From contig JBBELK010000682.1 of NCBI GenBank assembly GCA_037783545.1, positions 248,001 through 312,000 of the forward strand: a stretch of 64,000 nucleotides of DNA. Reading direction: 5' to 3'. Below are positions 24,906 to 37,500 of the stretch, piece by piece. This stretch comes from Henricia sp. BOLD:AAB3569. Taxonomy: Eukaryota > Echinodermata > Asteroidea > Spinulosida > Echinasteridae. The position numbers and the translations under genes are program-made. Position 1 is the first letter of the stretch. Every line of letters begins with the position of its first letter. The notes beneath the pieces were generated by a model. It made no database searches and was not told the origin of the DNA. It saw only the letters and a program-made list of their open reading frames with translations.

Positions 24906-26893
24906 ACTCACAAAATTCTTCAGTCGTCTGCGTTCCATTTCCATTGTCCATGTACTTACAGATATATGTAAATTACTTACTTTCCAAACAGTATACGTAT
25001 ACTCATTTTATAAAGAATGTTTATTATCGGAGGAGCCTTGTGATATCTCTGTGTTGTACCTCTAGTCGGTGCTACTTTTGTTTTTATTATAATTATGAGC
25101 TCATAGGTTGTGGAAAATTCTAGTTCTCTCGTGTATCGCAAAGAGGGCCGACTTCCATCACGCGTTTGAATAGACCGTATCGAATAGCTGCCATCTTGTG
25201 GTTCAACAATGTAAGCACAATATGTGCAAGATCCGGATTTAGATCTGCGACGGAACAACGCACCTTAAAGATAGGCCTATATCTATGCATTCCGAAAGAT
25301 ACTTTTAGACTATAAAGCTTTGCATATACATGTATAATGATATAGCGGATAAATAACGCTGGTCTTGGCATTCGTAATGGTACTGTTGGTCATCCACTGC
25401 TGGGGAAAGATTTATATAGGTTTACTGAAAACGGACGAAATGTTATATTCGAACTTGAAAGTCGCCCACGACATTGCGAAAAAGATGGAGGGCCGGCGTC
25501 TCGACACAGAGAACTTGAGCCTTATATCCCACGTTCGTCACTGGTCGCTTAATTGAGTTTTATAAATTAGTGTAGGTATTGTATTACGAATTAAGAATAA
25601 AATAAATAAACAGGGTATTATGTTTGTTAGACATTCTTATCATTGCATGCGCACTATACACGAATCCGATAACTAAGGACTCCTTCCCCCTGCGCGTCCG
25701 CCGTAACTGGGTGCCATCCATGCAGTGCCATGAAGCATGCGTTCTGCGTTGTTGTTGAAATTGAGTAGTCCACAACGCGCTGCCCTTGTAATGTGTGCAC
25801 AGGTTTCAACAAAGAATGCGCAAATTGTTCGAAGTGACAACATAATATACGTACAGTTCATGGTACTTGATGGCTCCCCAGTTATATGGCGGACGTACAG
25901 AGAACAGGCTCTCGGATTGGTGTATATGCCAACATTAAAAAAATAAAATTATTGAGGTGCGTCCGCTTAGCTTCTACGGATCCACCCTCGTTCCCATGGT
26001 CTCCCTGAATGATCATGCTAATCGAACGCACCTTTTATAGGCATAGGTGACTTAGAGCAGTCATGTTCCTAAATAAAAAACAAGGTGTAAAGGTTTCGAT
26101 TTAGGAAAGTACCAGACTACTTACGTAATGAAACCTTAGGTTGTATCCAAAGTATTTGGTTGTCTTAAAATAACACGCGAGTTTTGAAAGTGATCTAGCC
26201 ATTAACCTAATCGAACACATCCAAAATACATAACTTTGTATGGCTAAATGTTTCATGGGTCTTTCGCCACAGTGGTAAATATTGATATTTACAACATGGC
26301 GCAGTGGTGGCTTCACACTCGTTTGATTATGTACAATTATAGAGATCAATGGTGTAGAATGGCACACTTTCCATTATAATGTATTATCCACGTTACCTTT
26401 CGACCGCTCCAACCTGTTTTTTGTTTTGTTTTTTAAGTGTGTTAGGCCTACACAAAAATTCATTTTTAAATATTTGCAAGAAATGTTAGTTCATTTTTTA
26501 TACAAACTGTACGCATGCGCGTAAGACAAAATGTATAAATTTAAAGTATACAATATGCTCAGCTGTGCTGTATGTTTATAGGCTGAAATCCCTCATATTT
26601 GGGAGTGGAAAAAACCTTGTCCATGTGCCGAGTTATGCAACCACACTAATTGTTCGGGAATATTATTGGCCATTGGTGTTCAATGATGATGGGCCATTTT
26701 CCGAAACATGACAAGTACATGCATTCGTGTTGCATACACCTACACACAAAACATGTCTAGTAAATACAAGATACGTGTCCTGCTGCATGGGTTGGTTTAT
26801 TAAAGGCACCTGTATAATGCTTATGAATTTGGGTCGTAGCATGCACCACCGTCCAATTTGCATCCGTTTTATAAGTAAATAGGAATAGATTAA

Positions 26894-27024
26894 TGTGACG
26901 TCAGTTGCCAGGGTAACTGGGTCTAAACATTCACTGGTAATCTGAAATGTCCATTGCTAAAGCACAGGGAAACAGTTGACTGGTTTTAGTGTATAGACCC
27001 AGTAACATTGGCAACACAGTCACA
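26894..27024. repeat. Inverted-repeat MITE
   Basis: The left arm tgtgacgtcagttgccaggg, with taactgggtctaaac, pairs with the right arm tagacccagtaacattggca, with acacagtcaca. It is non-coding and intergenic. Confidence 0.8.
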
Positions 27025-27352
27025 GAGAGTGAAACGAAACAGCTTTGACAGTCTCTGTATAATTCAAGACCTCATGTGTGTGGATAAATGTTTGATTTCA
27101 CTAGAATATTTTGCACTCATGTCTTTCGGTTCTATTTCTCCCATGTGACTGTGTTAAATCATATGCGACTGTTGGAGTCCTTTATGTACATAATTGTCAT
27201 CCAGTACCGCACTGGCGAGCTAGCAATAAATGTCACCAAGAAAAATCCTAAACGGCGGAGGTTTGTCTCTTGTCCTTTTTGAATTGGTAATCAGAGTTTA
27301 TCGCTCTTTTTGCAACCCTAAGAAAATATAAATGCCACAACTTCATCGATAT

Positions 27353-27758
27353 AAACTCCTTAAAAAACGTTCGGAAAGTCAAGTTTTACTGAAGATTTCT
27401 CTCTTGTTCCTTGAATTTTATATAATTGGAAAGCCCTGTTATTCCTCTTTACGATGATGTGTCATTTGTTATAATAAAGCAATTGGGGGATGTGCACCAC
27501 AGCTGAATACGGGGGCGGGTGTAAAGTGAAATGTCACAAAACGCATTGCTATTGTCAAAAAGTGCATTGACACATTCCCATCCTCCAAGCAAAAGGGGAA
27601 TGCACTGCATGACAATACCAGTGAATTTTGTGACATTTCACTTTCCACCCACCCCATAACAGGGCTTTCCAATGATACCAAATTCAAGGGAAATGATTTA
27701 GTAACAAGAGAGAAATCGTCAGTCAAACTTTACTTTCCGAACTTTTTTTGAGAAGTTT
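27353..27758. repeat. Inverted-repeat element with arms of about 100 bp
   Basis: The left arm (aaaaaacgttcggaaagtca, then tctctcttgttccttgaatt and ggaaagccctgttat) is matched by a right arm. That arm runs ataacagggctttcc, caaattcaagggaaa, aacaagagagaaatcg and ctttccgaactttttt. A further inner pair surrounds gtgaaatgtcacaaaa. There is no coding frame. Confidence 0.85.
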
Positions 27759-27902
27759 AGTTATGAATGAGCCGAAATCAGTTGGGAACTTGTAACATAA
27801 TTTGTTGAGCCGAGTTGTTGTTAATATTATGGCATCTTCGGCAACTAAGGCCACTTATGACATCAACTATACGGTTTTAGCTTTACTGTACTTTATTATT
27901 AA

Positions 27903-28085
27903 CTTGAGATGACGATAAAGAAGATGCAGTTTTAGAAGTAGGAGGAAAACTCCCAGAGAAATCCCCTGGGGAAAACCCACGCGGTCAAGTAGGGACTGGG
28001 AATCCAATCCACATTCGCTTCGAACCCGGGACGCCAGAGGTGAAAGGCGAGGAAAGAACCACTACGTCAACCCGATCGCCCTCCG
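27903..28085 (-). repeat. SINE family C copy
   Basis: On the minus strand it reads gcgatcgggttgacgtagtg, cctttcacctctggcgtccc and gggttcgaag, a tRNA-like head with a B box. The downstream body tcccagtccctacttgaccg and tttctctgggagttttcctc follows. The plus-strand copy at 40783-40985 matches the same segments. Confidence 0.75.
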
Positions 28086-28095
28086 GGGTAGACCC

Positions 28096-28260
28096 ACCCG
28101 GGGAGCGATATTTTTTCCGTACCGCTGTTTAGCGAACATTGCTTCTGATTGGTTTAACCCCCATGCATATGTTGCATACTGATGTGTTTTGTCGATTAAC
28201 TACCTCAACATAAGCCCCATAGCAAATATGTGGTACAGAAAAAAATATCGCACCCGGGGA
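28096..28260. repeat. Inverted-repeat MITE (CCCGGGGAGCGATATTTTTTC ends)
   Basis: cccggggagcgatatttttt pairs with aaaaaatatcgcacccgggg, with an inner pair ccgtacc / ggtacag. It lies about 290 bp upstream of the tentative sAC start codon. Confidence 0.85.
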
Positions 28261-28550
28261 AGCTAAACGAACGGACTCAAACTAGTGAGGCAGCGTCCGT
28301 ATGCGCGCGTTTTAGACTGCGCGCACATATGACGCAACACGCGCGTAACTAAAACATCGCGTAGCAATGGAATGCAACAACGTCCGTTCTCTACTTCAAA
28401 TCCCGAGCAGCATGCATGCACCATTTGTTGTACAACCACTACACCATTTATAAAACCGAAAATATAAAAATGTTTTGAGAAGCTAGCAGATTTACACACA
28501 AGTTGGCCTACTTCGTTTGATTCGTAGCGGTTTTGCCCATCCAAGGGAAA

Positions 28551-28557
28551 ATGACAG
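28551..28557 (+). CDS. ADCY10: sAC tentative first coding exon (ATG ACA G)
   Basis: ATGACAG|gtaaat supplies a start codon with A at -3 and the phase-1 end that the next exon needs. The predicted N-terminus is then MTANQLATHVPDLV, which aligns with the human start, where the matching AAHLPDL lies about ten residues further in. The catalytic Asp spacing is preserved. A first exon with so little coding sequence cannot be proved without transcript data. Confidence 0.45.
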
Positions 28558-31500
28558 GTAAATTGTATACATGATTGTAATTGGTTAGGAATTAAATTGG
28601 TTCGTGGTCACTCTAGCAACTTTGCAGTTGTCATAATTTCCTGCATTTTGGGGGCTTTAAACTGTCCGATCACACATGTCATATGCACATTGTTTCAACA
28701 GTCTAACGTTAGTCGGAAAGGCATTCCTTACTTTTACTAGTTTTAGGGCATTCCTTTAATACTTAGTACCCCGTTCCATATTAGGTTAAAGGTGTCATTT
28801 TTTATCAAACCACTTACATAGTGTTACTCTTGATCTTTTCTTCAGAATGACAAGATTATTTTTGTGAAAAGAGGGCAGGGTTTTGATTTTTGAGGGAAAT
28901 TGTGGGGTAAAATACAGGAATAACTTGCCAAAGGTTTAACAAATTAAATATGGCGTTTTATGCTCAATGTGGCATGAAAGGCCGTTTTTGATTGGCTGAA
29001 AAAGGTTTCCCTTTAATACCCGGTCTCTGATTGGTCAATGAGTGGGAGTTTTTACAACATGAAACAGCCGCATGCCAAATTCAAATGAGTTTTCAATGCT
29101 GAAGCTGACAAAACAGATAACAACATTTTTTAATTATCGTCCAAAAGTTAAAAACTATGAATTAGAGGAATGAAGAAGAGTTGGTTGTTTCCACAGACTG
29201 AAATTAGTGCAAAAAGGTCAGTTTTATAGTTGTAAAAGTTATTACAAAAATGGGTGGCCTAAAAGTAAAGAATGCCCATAAAACAATCATAAAATACCTG
29301 AGTAGAAAACATGGGTAGAAAACAGGAAACTTGCAATCTCCAATTTGGAAGTGGGAGCAAAAAGGTTGGTGTATTTCACTGCACTGCATGCTTTATAATG
29401 TAACCGGATAAATTAGTTTACAAAATATTGCCGATTTGTTGACGATATTCATGGAATATGTGGATTGGGACTCTTTTTGGGAGCGCAAAATTTCAGAATG
29501 GTAATGAGAAAAAATATGACAAACGATATGGTATAAAAATCTCAACATCCACGGGAAAAATGGAGGCTCAAAAATCTGGAACGCTCCTTTAACGCCGAAC
29601 AATGTGCGTGTATATTATGCATGTTCGTAGTCACCTCCGAGTCGTGCTATGTTCGTAGCACATCGTCTCGCGGTCTTGAAGAAAATACCCGATGCACAAG
29701 ATGTTTTTGATGACTAGATGACTAAACGATAGAAGCACTACGTCCTCGGCAGCTTTTGGACCGCGGAATTAACATCTGTGATTCGTCACTGCACTGAACG
29801 GATAGTTTATTGAATGCCACGTGACATTCATTCCTCCAATCAAATGACAAGAATCTGCTTCATTTGTCCTTTCACAGCCAATCAGCTGGCGACTCACGTG
29901 CCAGATTTGGTCATGAAGGACAACCAGATCAAAAGTCTGCCGCACAGCCAAAAGTTTGACGGTGTCCTTATGTTTGCTGATATCTCTGGTAAGTACACAG
30001 GAGTATATTTCGTTCATCACATTTTTCACTTTTTTGGTAAATAGCGATCAAGGCTATGCATCCAATAACAAGTTTCCATAATGTCACATGGTCTCGTAAT
30101 GTAAGAGATTTATGTCAAGGCATGGGACAATAATTTGATTGTTTTTCAATAGGATTTACTGCCCTGACGGAACGATACAGCATGAGTTCGCGCAACAGCT
30201 GTGGTGCAGAAAAGCTGTCTGCTGCCCTCAATAGTTACATAGGAGACATCGTGGAAAATATCATAAGCTCCGAGGGAGATATCCTGAAATTTGCAGGTAC
30301 GGCAGTATTAAAATGTTCTCTTCCATGCGCTGGAAAGAATAATCTCGGGAAAAGAAGCAATTTTCCTAAGATATCAGTTCGTGATCAGAAAAGAAGTTGT
30401 TGAAAACAGTGAACTTGTGGATAACATGGTATTGATTGGCTAATCACTTTGGAATCGCTTTCAAGACTATCCCGCTTCAGTGATTTCCTCCAGGTCCATG
30501 CAAGCGAATCTGCTTGAACAAAGTGATGCAAATCAGCAATGAAATGTGACACCTCTTGTTTCTGTGAGAATTATGTAGTTAAGGGCTCTCAGAAAACCAT
30601 TTTTTGTGGGTGGGGTGGGGTGGAAGTGGGGAGTTGTTACAAACCCGATTGAGTCTGATCCACGCGGCTGTGATACAGCCCTAAGTGCAGCTCGATCAGA
30701 GAGGCACTTCAGACATGATGCACCCTGCTTCATGGGCTCTTACGAAGGCTGGTCCACTCAGCCTCCTCTATGTTTCAGTGAGAGTATAACATTTATACAT
30801 TTTTAACGTATGTGATGTTTATTAGAGCAATTACTGCTTGGCCATAGTGCGTTTTGGGGTTGATGTTTTAATTGCAGACAGATGATGTGTTAATTGTGAT
30901 GTAATCAATAAATATTTTCAATGCGTAATTACATATCAACTATTCGCTTACCAGAAGTTCCAGGGCTCTTGATACCAGTCACTTCCTCTTACTAGGTATA
31001 GTAAGGACGCTTGATATATATAAACACAACACAAAAAGTAAGTCCCCCCCTAAATAACTCCTCATAATTTCTTAAGTAAGAACTTTTTAAAGATCACGAC
31101 TAGTAAGGAATATTTCTACGGTTGTTGGGTAACTGTTGTGTGAAAATCAGAGGCATCCATTACTTCATAGCTGACTGAGCACAAATTAAAGACAAAATGA
31201 CCCAATTTCAAAATTCACAAGAGTGTATGCATGTCACTCTGTATTTGATTGTGAAACAACACCTGTGGTTAAATACAGTTTAAAATCCCCGCCATTCCAG
31301 CACAATTTCAATTCATGATCATATAGCCATTAAGTTCTTAGGCAATGGGAGGCATTCATAACATTGTGACCCATTATCAAAAATCACATGTAAGACCATT
31401 AAGTTGTCTGACCTGTCTCATTCCCTTGCCATACACCAAGCAATCCAAAAGCATAGGACTACTGCATTTGAACACTTAACATCATGCCCAGATTGTCTGA

Positions 31501-34500
31501 TCAAGACAGGGCCATTGCCATTGGGATGGATGTTACAGGGTGGGACCCCTGTCAAACAGGTAGCCCGAACAATGGGTGTAAGCCCGACAGCCATAAGAAA
31601 ACTACGCCAAACATTCCAGGATACTGGAGAGGTGAAGGATCGACCACGTAGTGGTTGACCTAACGTGACAACAGCAAGAGAGGATCGACTCATCGTTAAC
31701 CGGACTCTGAGGCGAAGAACATCAACAGGTAAGACATGCTTTTCTCACAATTGGGGTTAAATTGCAAGTTGCTTTTAAACACATTTCATCTTCAAGCTTC
31801 TTTCATTTAAATGTTTGTTTATGTTAATTTTTAGCAAAACAGACCCAGTTCGGACTTCGATCACCTAACCGTCCGAGGGTTTCCGTGCAGACTATCAGAA
31901 ACCGTCTGCATATTGCTGGACTGCATGCCCGACGTCTGGTAAGAAAGTCCATCCTCATGATCCGTCACAGAGAAGCTCGTTTGCGGTGGGCCAGAAATCA
32001 TTCACGATGGACCAGGCAACAGTGGATGAATGTTTTGTTCACATATGAAACGCGTTCCTGTCTTCGTCACATTGATGGTAGGAAACGTGTCTGGCGTCGG
32101 ATGGGTGAACAACATGCTGAGTGCTGTGTGCAGACTGTTACAGCTTTTGGTGGCGGAAGTGTTATGGTGTGGGCTGGTATAAGTCTAACCAATAGAACCC
32201 CGCTTGTCCCGATCAACGGTAATTTGAATGCCCACCGATATGTCGACGAAATTCTGCGTCCACATGTTGCACCGTATGCTGCTGCCCATGGTAATGAATT
32301 TGTCCTTATGGACGATAACGCCCGTCCACACAGAGGAAGAGAGGTCAACGCATTTTTGGCTCGTGAGGGAATCCAGAGAATGGTGTGGCCTGCAAATTCG
32401 CCTGACCTGAATCCCATCGAGCATCTTTGGGACCAGCTTAAGCGTTCTGTGTATGCCCGTATCAATGCAGGCAGCAATCTGGATGATTTGTCACGATTAT
32501 TGCAGGAAGAATGGATGGCTATCCCTCAGCAGCGGGTGACTAGACTCATCAACACCATGAGAAGACGATGTCTGGAGGTCACTGACAAGCGTGGTGGATA
32601 CACACATTTCTGAACATTGATGAACATAACCGTTTCCCAATAAACTGGAATAAATGCATACACTCTTGTGAATTTTGAAATTGGGTCATTTTGTCTTCAA
32701 TTTGTGCTCAGTCGGCCATGAAGTCATGGATGCCTCTGATTTTCAGACAGTTACCCAACAACAGTAGAAATATTCCTTACTAGTCGTGATCTTTAAAAAG
32801 TTCTTACTTAAGAAATTATGAGGAGTTATTTAGGGGGGGGGGGGACTTACTTTTTGTGTTGTACGTGTTTATATATATGCTCCTTGAATTTCCTTCGTAT
32901 GTAGTCACGGTTGGCTGACATTGGAAACCACAAATATTACCTTTTTAGACTATAGATGGGTTTTATATACAAAAGTACATACATGGGAAATCAGGCAGTG
33001 CGTGGTTACGAAGTAAAGCTGAAAACAATGCATTTTCCCGTGAAATTTACGGGAAAATTATCTCCGCGCGATCTAGAACGTTACACTGCAACGTTAGATT
33101 CAAACCTCCACAGAACGTCCCCTCGACGTTCAAAACGAATGTGACCAAAAGCGAATGTGATGTTTATAGTGCAATTACTGCTTGGCCATAGTGCGTTTTG
33201 GGGTTGATGTTTTAATTGCAGACGGGTGGTGTGTTAATTGTTGCAGACTGTCTCTTTGTTTAGTAGAACTACATGTAGGTCTCATATAAAAGATTGGGTT
33301 TTTCCAGAACACTGTATAGGTTATCAAGATCAATGACCCCGTAAACATTAGGGAAACCGATCAGTCGACGAAGATTCGAAGAGATTTTCCGATGTGAAGC
33401 ACGCATCTTCATTCGACGAAGATTAGAACCGCTTCGTTCTACAAAGCAGAACCGCTTTGTTCGACGAAGCAAATAGCTTCATTCGACGAAGAGATCGCTT
33501 CATTCGACGAAGCAATCGCTTGGCATTCGACGGAGCAAATATATTTTTTTAAATGTTAACGCTCCCTTTGTTCGACGAAGCGATTTGAAAAGTAACGAAA
33601 CAGGGGCGTCGCACAGCTTCATTCGATCTTCGTTAGCCGTTTTCTAATGTGAACGGTATCGCTCTTCGTTCGATTTTCGTTCGATCTCCGTTCGATCTTC
33701 GTTGGGTGAGATGTGAATGCACTCTTCATTGACTAACGATGATTAAAGGAGTGTGACCAGATCACTTTTTTTTACCCATAACTCCCCGGGACTTTTCTTA
33801 TGGGTCATGAGATTTTTATATCATAACATCCGTTATATTTTTCTGATTACGAAACTGAAACTCCCGCGCTTCTAGGCCGCATATTTTCGAGGATATCGTC
33901 GACAATCCACCGATTATTTGTAAACTAATTTTCCAGTATCAACGTTTATCACTGAAGGCCGACGATAGTTTTGTTCAATTTTTTACTGGAAATTGCGAAT
34001 GTTTTCGGGTTTTTGGGACATGGGAGGTGTGTATGGGAGTTACTTGATAATATTGGTAAGTTACATCGAAAACTATTTTCCAGAAACTCTGGTCATGCTC
34101 CTTTAACTGTTCTTCGTCGAACGAAGCAATTGCTCTAATGAAAACGGGGCCATTTTCTCATATACCGGTCCGTGACAGGTGACGCTTTCCTCGCTCTGTG
34201 GAAGCTGACGCGAGACAACCTGGACTACACTGTGATGAGAGTCATCAAGTGCGGACTTCGCATCCAAGAGCGATGCGATAACCGAGAGACAGAAGTGGGA
34301 GTCAAACTCCGCGTCAAGCTAGGTCAGTCACCCACCCACCCACGATCAAAGTTGTCATTATAAACCCCATATCCAAGATTTACAATGACCCAACATTTTA
34401 TTCAGTATAATTTTACCGAAAAAATAACCATACTCAAATGGAAGGTAGAAGTGGTTCCACTTGTACAATGCAATAATTCCGCTCGAGACGATTTATAAGA

Positions 34501-37500
34501 AAATGATAATTGAAGATGAATTTATATAAATGCGTGTGCACAAACATTTCTACAAGGCAACCTTATGCGGGGTGGTGCGGTCTATGGCCTCATGAAAAAA
34601 ATTCAACTCCCCCAAAAAGTGTAAAATGGGTAGGAGACCATGGAAGCTAAAGGGACAATAAATTGTCCCAATGCCCCACATAACAAGGGCTCCAATAAAC
34701 TCTTTCACTAAGGGCATTTTAGGAAGGTGGTTGGTACCAGGGGCCAATTTCATAAAGCTGTTTAGCAGAAAAATTTGTCAACTTAGCAGAATAGCAGATA
34801 TTCTTGTGAACAACACAAGTTGACATGCGATTTTGACTATTAACACATTTTTACACAGCAAACACAGCAAATTTTTGATTAAGCAAATTTTTCTGCTAAA
34901 CAGCTTTATGAAATTGGCCCCAGATGTGAGACATTTTCGCTTCAGAAGCCCTTTCTGTGAGCCCCCACTTTCAGTCCTCTACTAGTCATAGCGCAATCTC
35001 ACGAATGGTCCCCTTGAACCTATCATGCAATTGTCTCCCCCATCGTAAATTAACAAGTGACAAAATCCCCACCCTGGGGCAAATTTATGTGACAAAATCC
35101 CTATGAAAATGAAAACCGTGATCAAGTCCCCGCCTAGGCAGTGCGGGAGGGAGAGGAAACAACCGATACGTGTTCTTTAGTTGCCAGCCGTAAAAGGTAA
35201 TTTTGAATTGAGTGCAGTCTGGTTAAGCAGAGTTAGCTTATTGTCCTTCTTTGCACTAGTTTTTATCATGTCTTTTTTGGGCGGGGGATGTGGGGGGAGT
35301 GGATGGATCGAGGGCCAGGGTGGAGGTTGGGGGCATAGAGCTAGAGGGTGGGTGCATGGGTGGGTTTTAGAAAATGGTTTTCCAGGTCTAACTGCTTTGA
35401 ACAAGCAACACCTTTTTCATGTTAACATTTGAAAGGGGGCAGTGTCTTTAAGTTTAAAGGAGCGTACCAGATCATATTTCCCCCCATAATAAACCTTATC
35501 GACGTTCTCAATGCATTATGGGATTGGATGACAAAATTGCCCGGCCAAATGTGCATAAACCTATGAGGCGGACGCCAACTCGGCAACTTTTCTACTCATT
35601 TTCACGAAAACCAAAAAGAGTTAAAGAATCAACCTTCCACCACTTTATCTTTGACACTTATCAAACATACTGACAAACATTTCCCGAAACAGAAATGTTG
35701 CAAATGCGAGAAATCATCGGGGATTCCCTTCGTATCGGTAGAGTCCGAGTACCGCGCTCGCAGCTCGGTATGGGCTATGCAACACGCGCCGTATCGGCAC
35801 GGCGCTAGTTGGATTGAATGTGCTGCACCGCGAGTCCGTGTACACGGACTCCCCCGCCAATATACATTTTTAAAAATCGTTTTTAAAAATGCATATCGTC
35901 AGAAATGATGCTTTATTTTCAGTATCCATTTAAAAGGTTTAAGTTGTACAATGTTGTGATATTTTAGAGGATGTTTTTCAAGATGCGCTATTTCAGAAAC
36001 GGCAGAAATGTGTTGTGAAACTCAACAGTTTTACCAGGGGAGTCCGTGTACACGGACTTGCAGTGCAGCACACTCAATCCAACCAGCGCCGTGCCGATAC
36101 GGCGCGTGTTGCATAGCGCAATGCATACCGAGCTGCGAGCGTGGTACTCGATCGGACTATACCGATACGAAGGGAATCCCCGATTATTTCTCGCATTTGC
36201 AACATTTCTGTTTCGGGGCATGTTTGTCAGAATGTTTGATATGTGTCAAAGATAAAGTGGTGGGAGGTTGATTCTTGAACTCTTTTTGGTTTTCGTGAAA
36301 ATGAGTAAAAAAGTTGCCGATCGAGTTGGCGTCCGCCTCATAGTCATAGGTTTATGCACATTTGGCCGGGTAATTTTGTCATCCAATCCCATAATGCATT
36401 GAGAACGTCGATAAGGTTTATTCCCCGAGGCTTACCTCATGGGTCCCGATATTTTTATATCGCAATTTCAGCATAAAGCATGACTAGCTCGCCTTAAGTC
36501 TCGGATTGTTCCAATCGGAGCTGTTCAATTACACGATCAAGATCAAGATCAATGGGGGTGTCGAAATGCTCCTCCTCGGTGACACCTTAAAAGGGGGTGA
36601 AACTGCTCCTCGCATACTACTGTAGAATACTGCAGCCGGCCGTGCGCGCGCGTGTACTAAAGACGTAGACGCAGCCATTTAATGCAAGAGAGATTACGGC
36701 TCGCCCGCCACCTGAAGTGTTTTGTTGCATTTCAAATGCAGTTAACATTTTGCACAACTGATTCAGGGGACACTGTATGACTTTTTCTTTAGGCAGTTAA
36801 TAGTTGTGTAGTACCATGCAACGTATCAATTGACAATTGCTTCTACACACCCACACCGCACTTCCCCACCCCAACCTCACCCCCACCCCCCTCACCCCCC
36901 CCCCCCCCCCCCCCCCACCCCACCCCACCCCACTCATTACCCCCTCCCCCAAATCCCCTTGTGCCCTTAATTGAGCCCCACTTGTGCCAACGTGTTTATG
37001 TGTCCGTGGGCAAGACACTTAATCTCAATTGCCTCGTCAACCCAAGAGATATATATGGGGATCGAGCTCCCTTACGAAAATGTCCTGTGGTATTCCTGTG
37101 GTATTCCTGTGGTACATGTAGATACCACAGAAATTACCACAGGAAAAGTATTTACCGCCGGAGTACCACACATATTTATGTGGTAATGCCAATTAACGCT
37201 GGATATCCAGGTCCTGTGGTATTCTTGTGGTACATGTAGATACCACAGGAATTACCACAGGAAAATCAATACCACACAATTTTATGTGGTACCCTTACGA
37301 ACATGTCCTGTGGTATTCCTGTTGTACTGCTGTGGTACGTACATGTAATTACCATGGGTACCACACAGATTTGTGTTGTAATGCCAATGCCAGATATCCT
37401 GATCCTGTGGTAATCTTGTGGTACAGATAGATACCACAGAAATACCACAGGAAAAAAACATTATCACAAGAGTACCACACAGGTTTGTGTAGTAATGTCA

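Larger units (their letters stand above)
20483..28550. other. Intergenic region between neurexin and sAC
   Basis: The neurexin 3' UTR starts here, with its end undefined. The region then holds MITE-like elements (20525-21210, 22477-22587, 24735-24905, 26894-27024, 27353-27758, 28096-28260), a 1.4-kb transposon (22897-24322), a tRNA-like sequence (21840-21980) and SINEs (23283-23592, 27903-28085). In the stretches 21213-21820, 22000-22470, 24906-26890 and 27025-27350 I see no gene or repeat that I can name. The short ORFs there (for example 25365-25556) lack domain features. Confidence 0.6.

Noticed and set aside
25365-25556. 63-codon ORF with hydrophobic start in the intergenic region
   Set aside because: No domain, no splice-supported neighbours and no similarity that I recognise.
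31014-31230. Inverted repeats as long terminal repeats of an LTR element
   Set aside because: The two ends are inverted, not direct, and enclose a DD34E transposase, so the element is Tc1-like.
35177-36271. ORFs of 75-87 codons on both strands in the 35.2-36.3 kb region
   Set aside because: Those in the hairpin arms mirror each other and are chance frames; those at 35177-35432 are G/C-rich low-complexity sequence.
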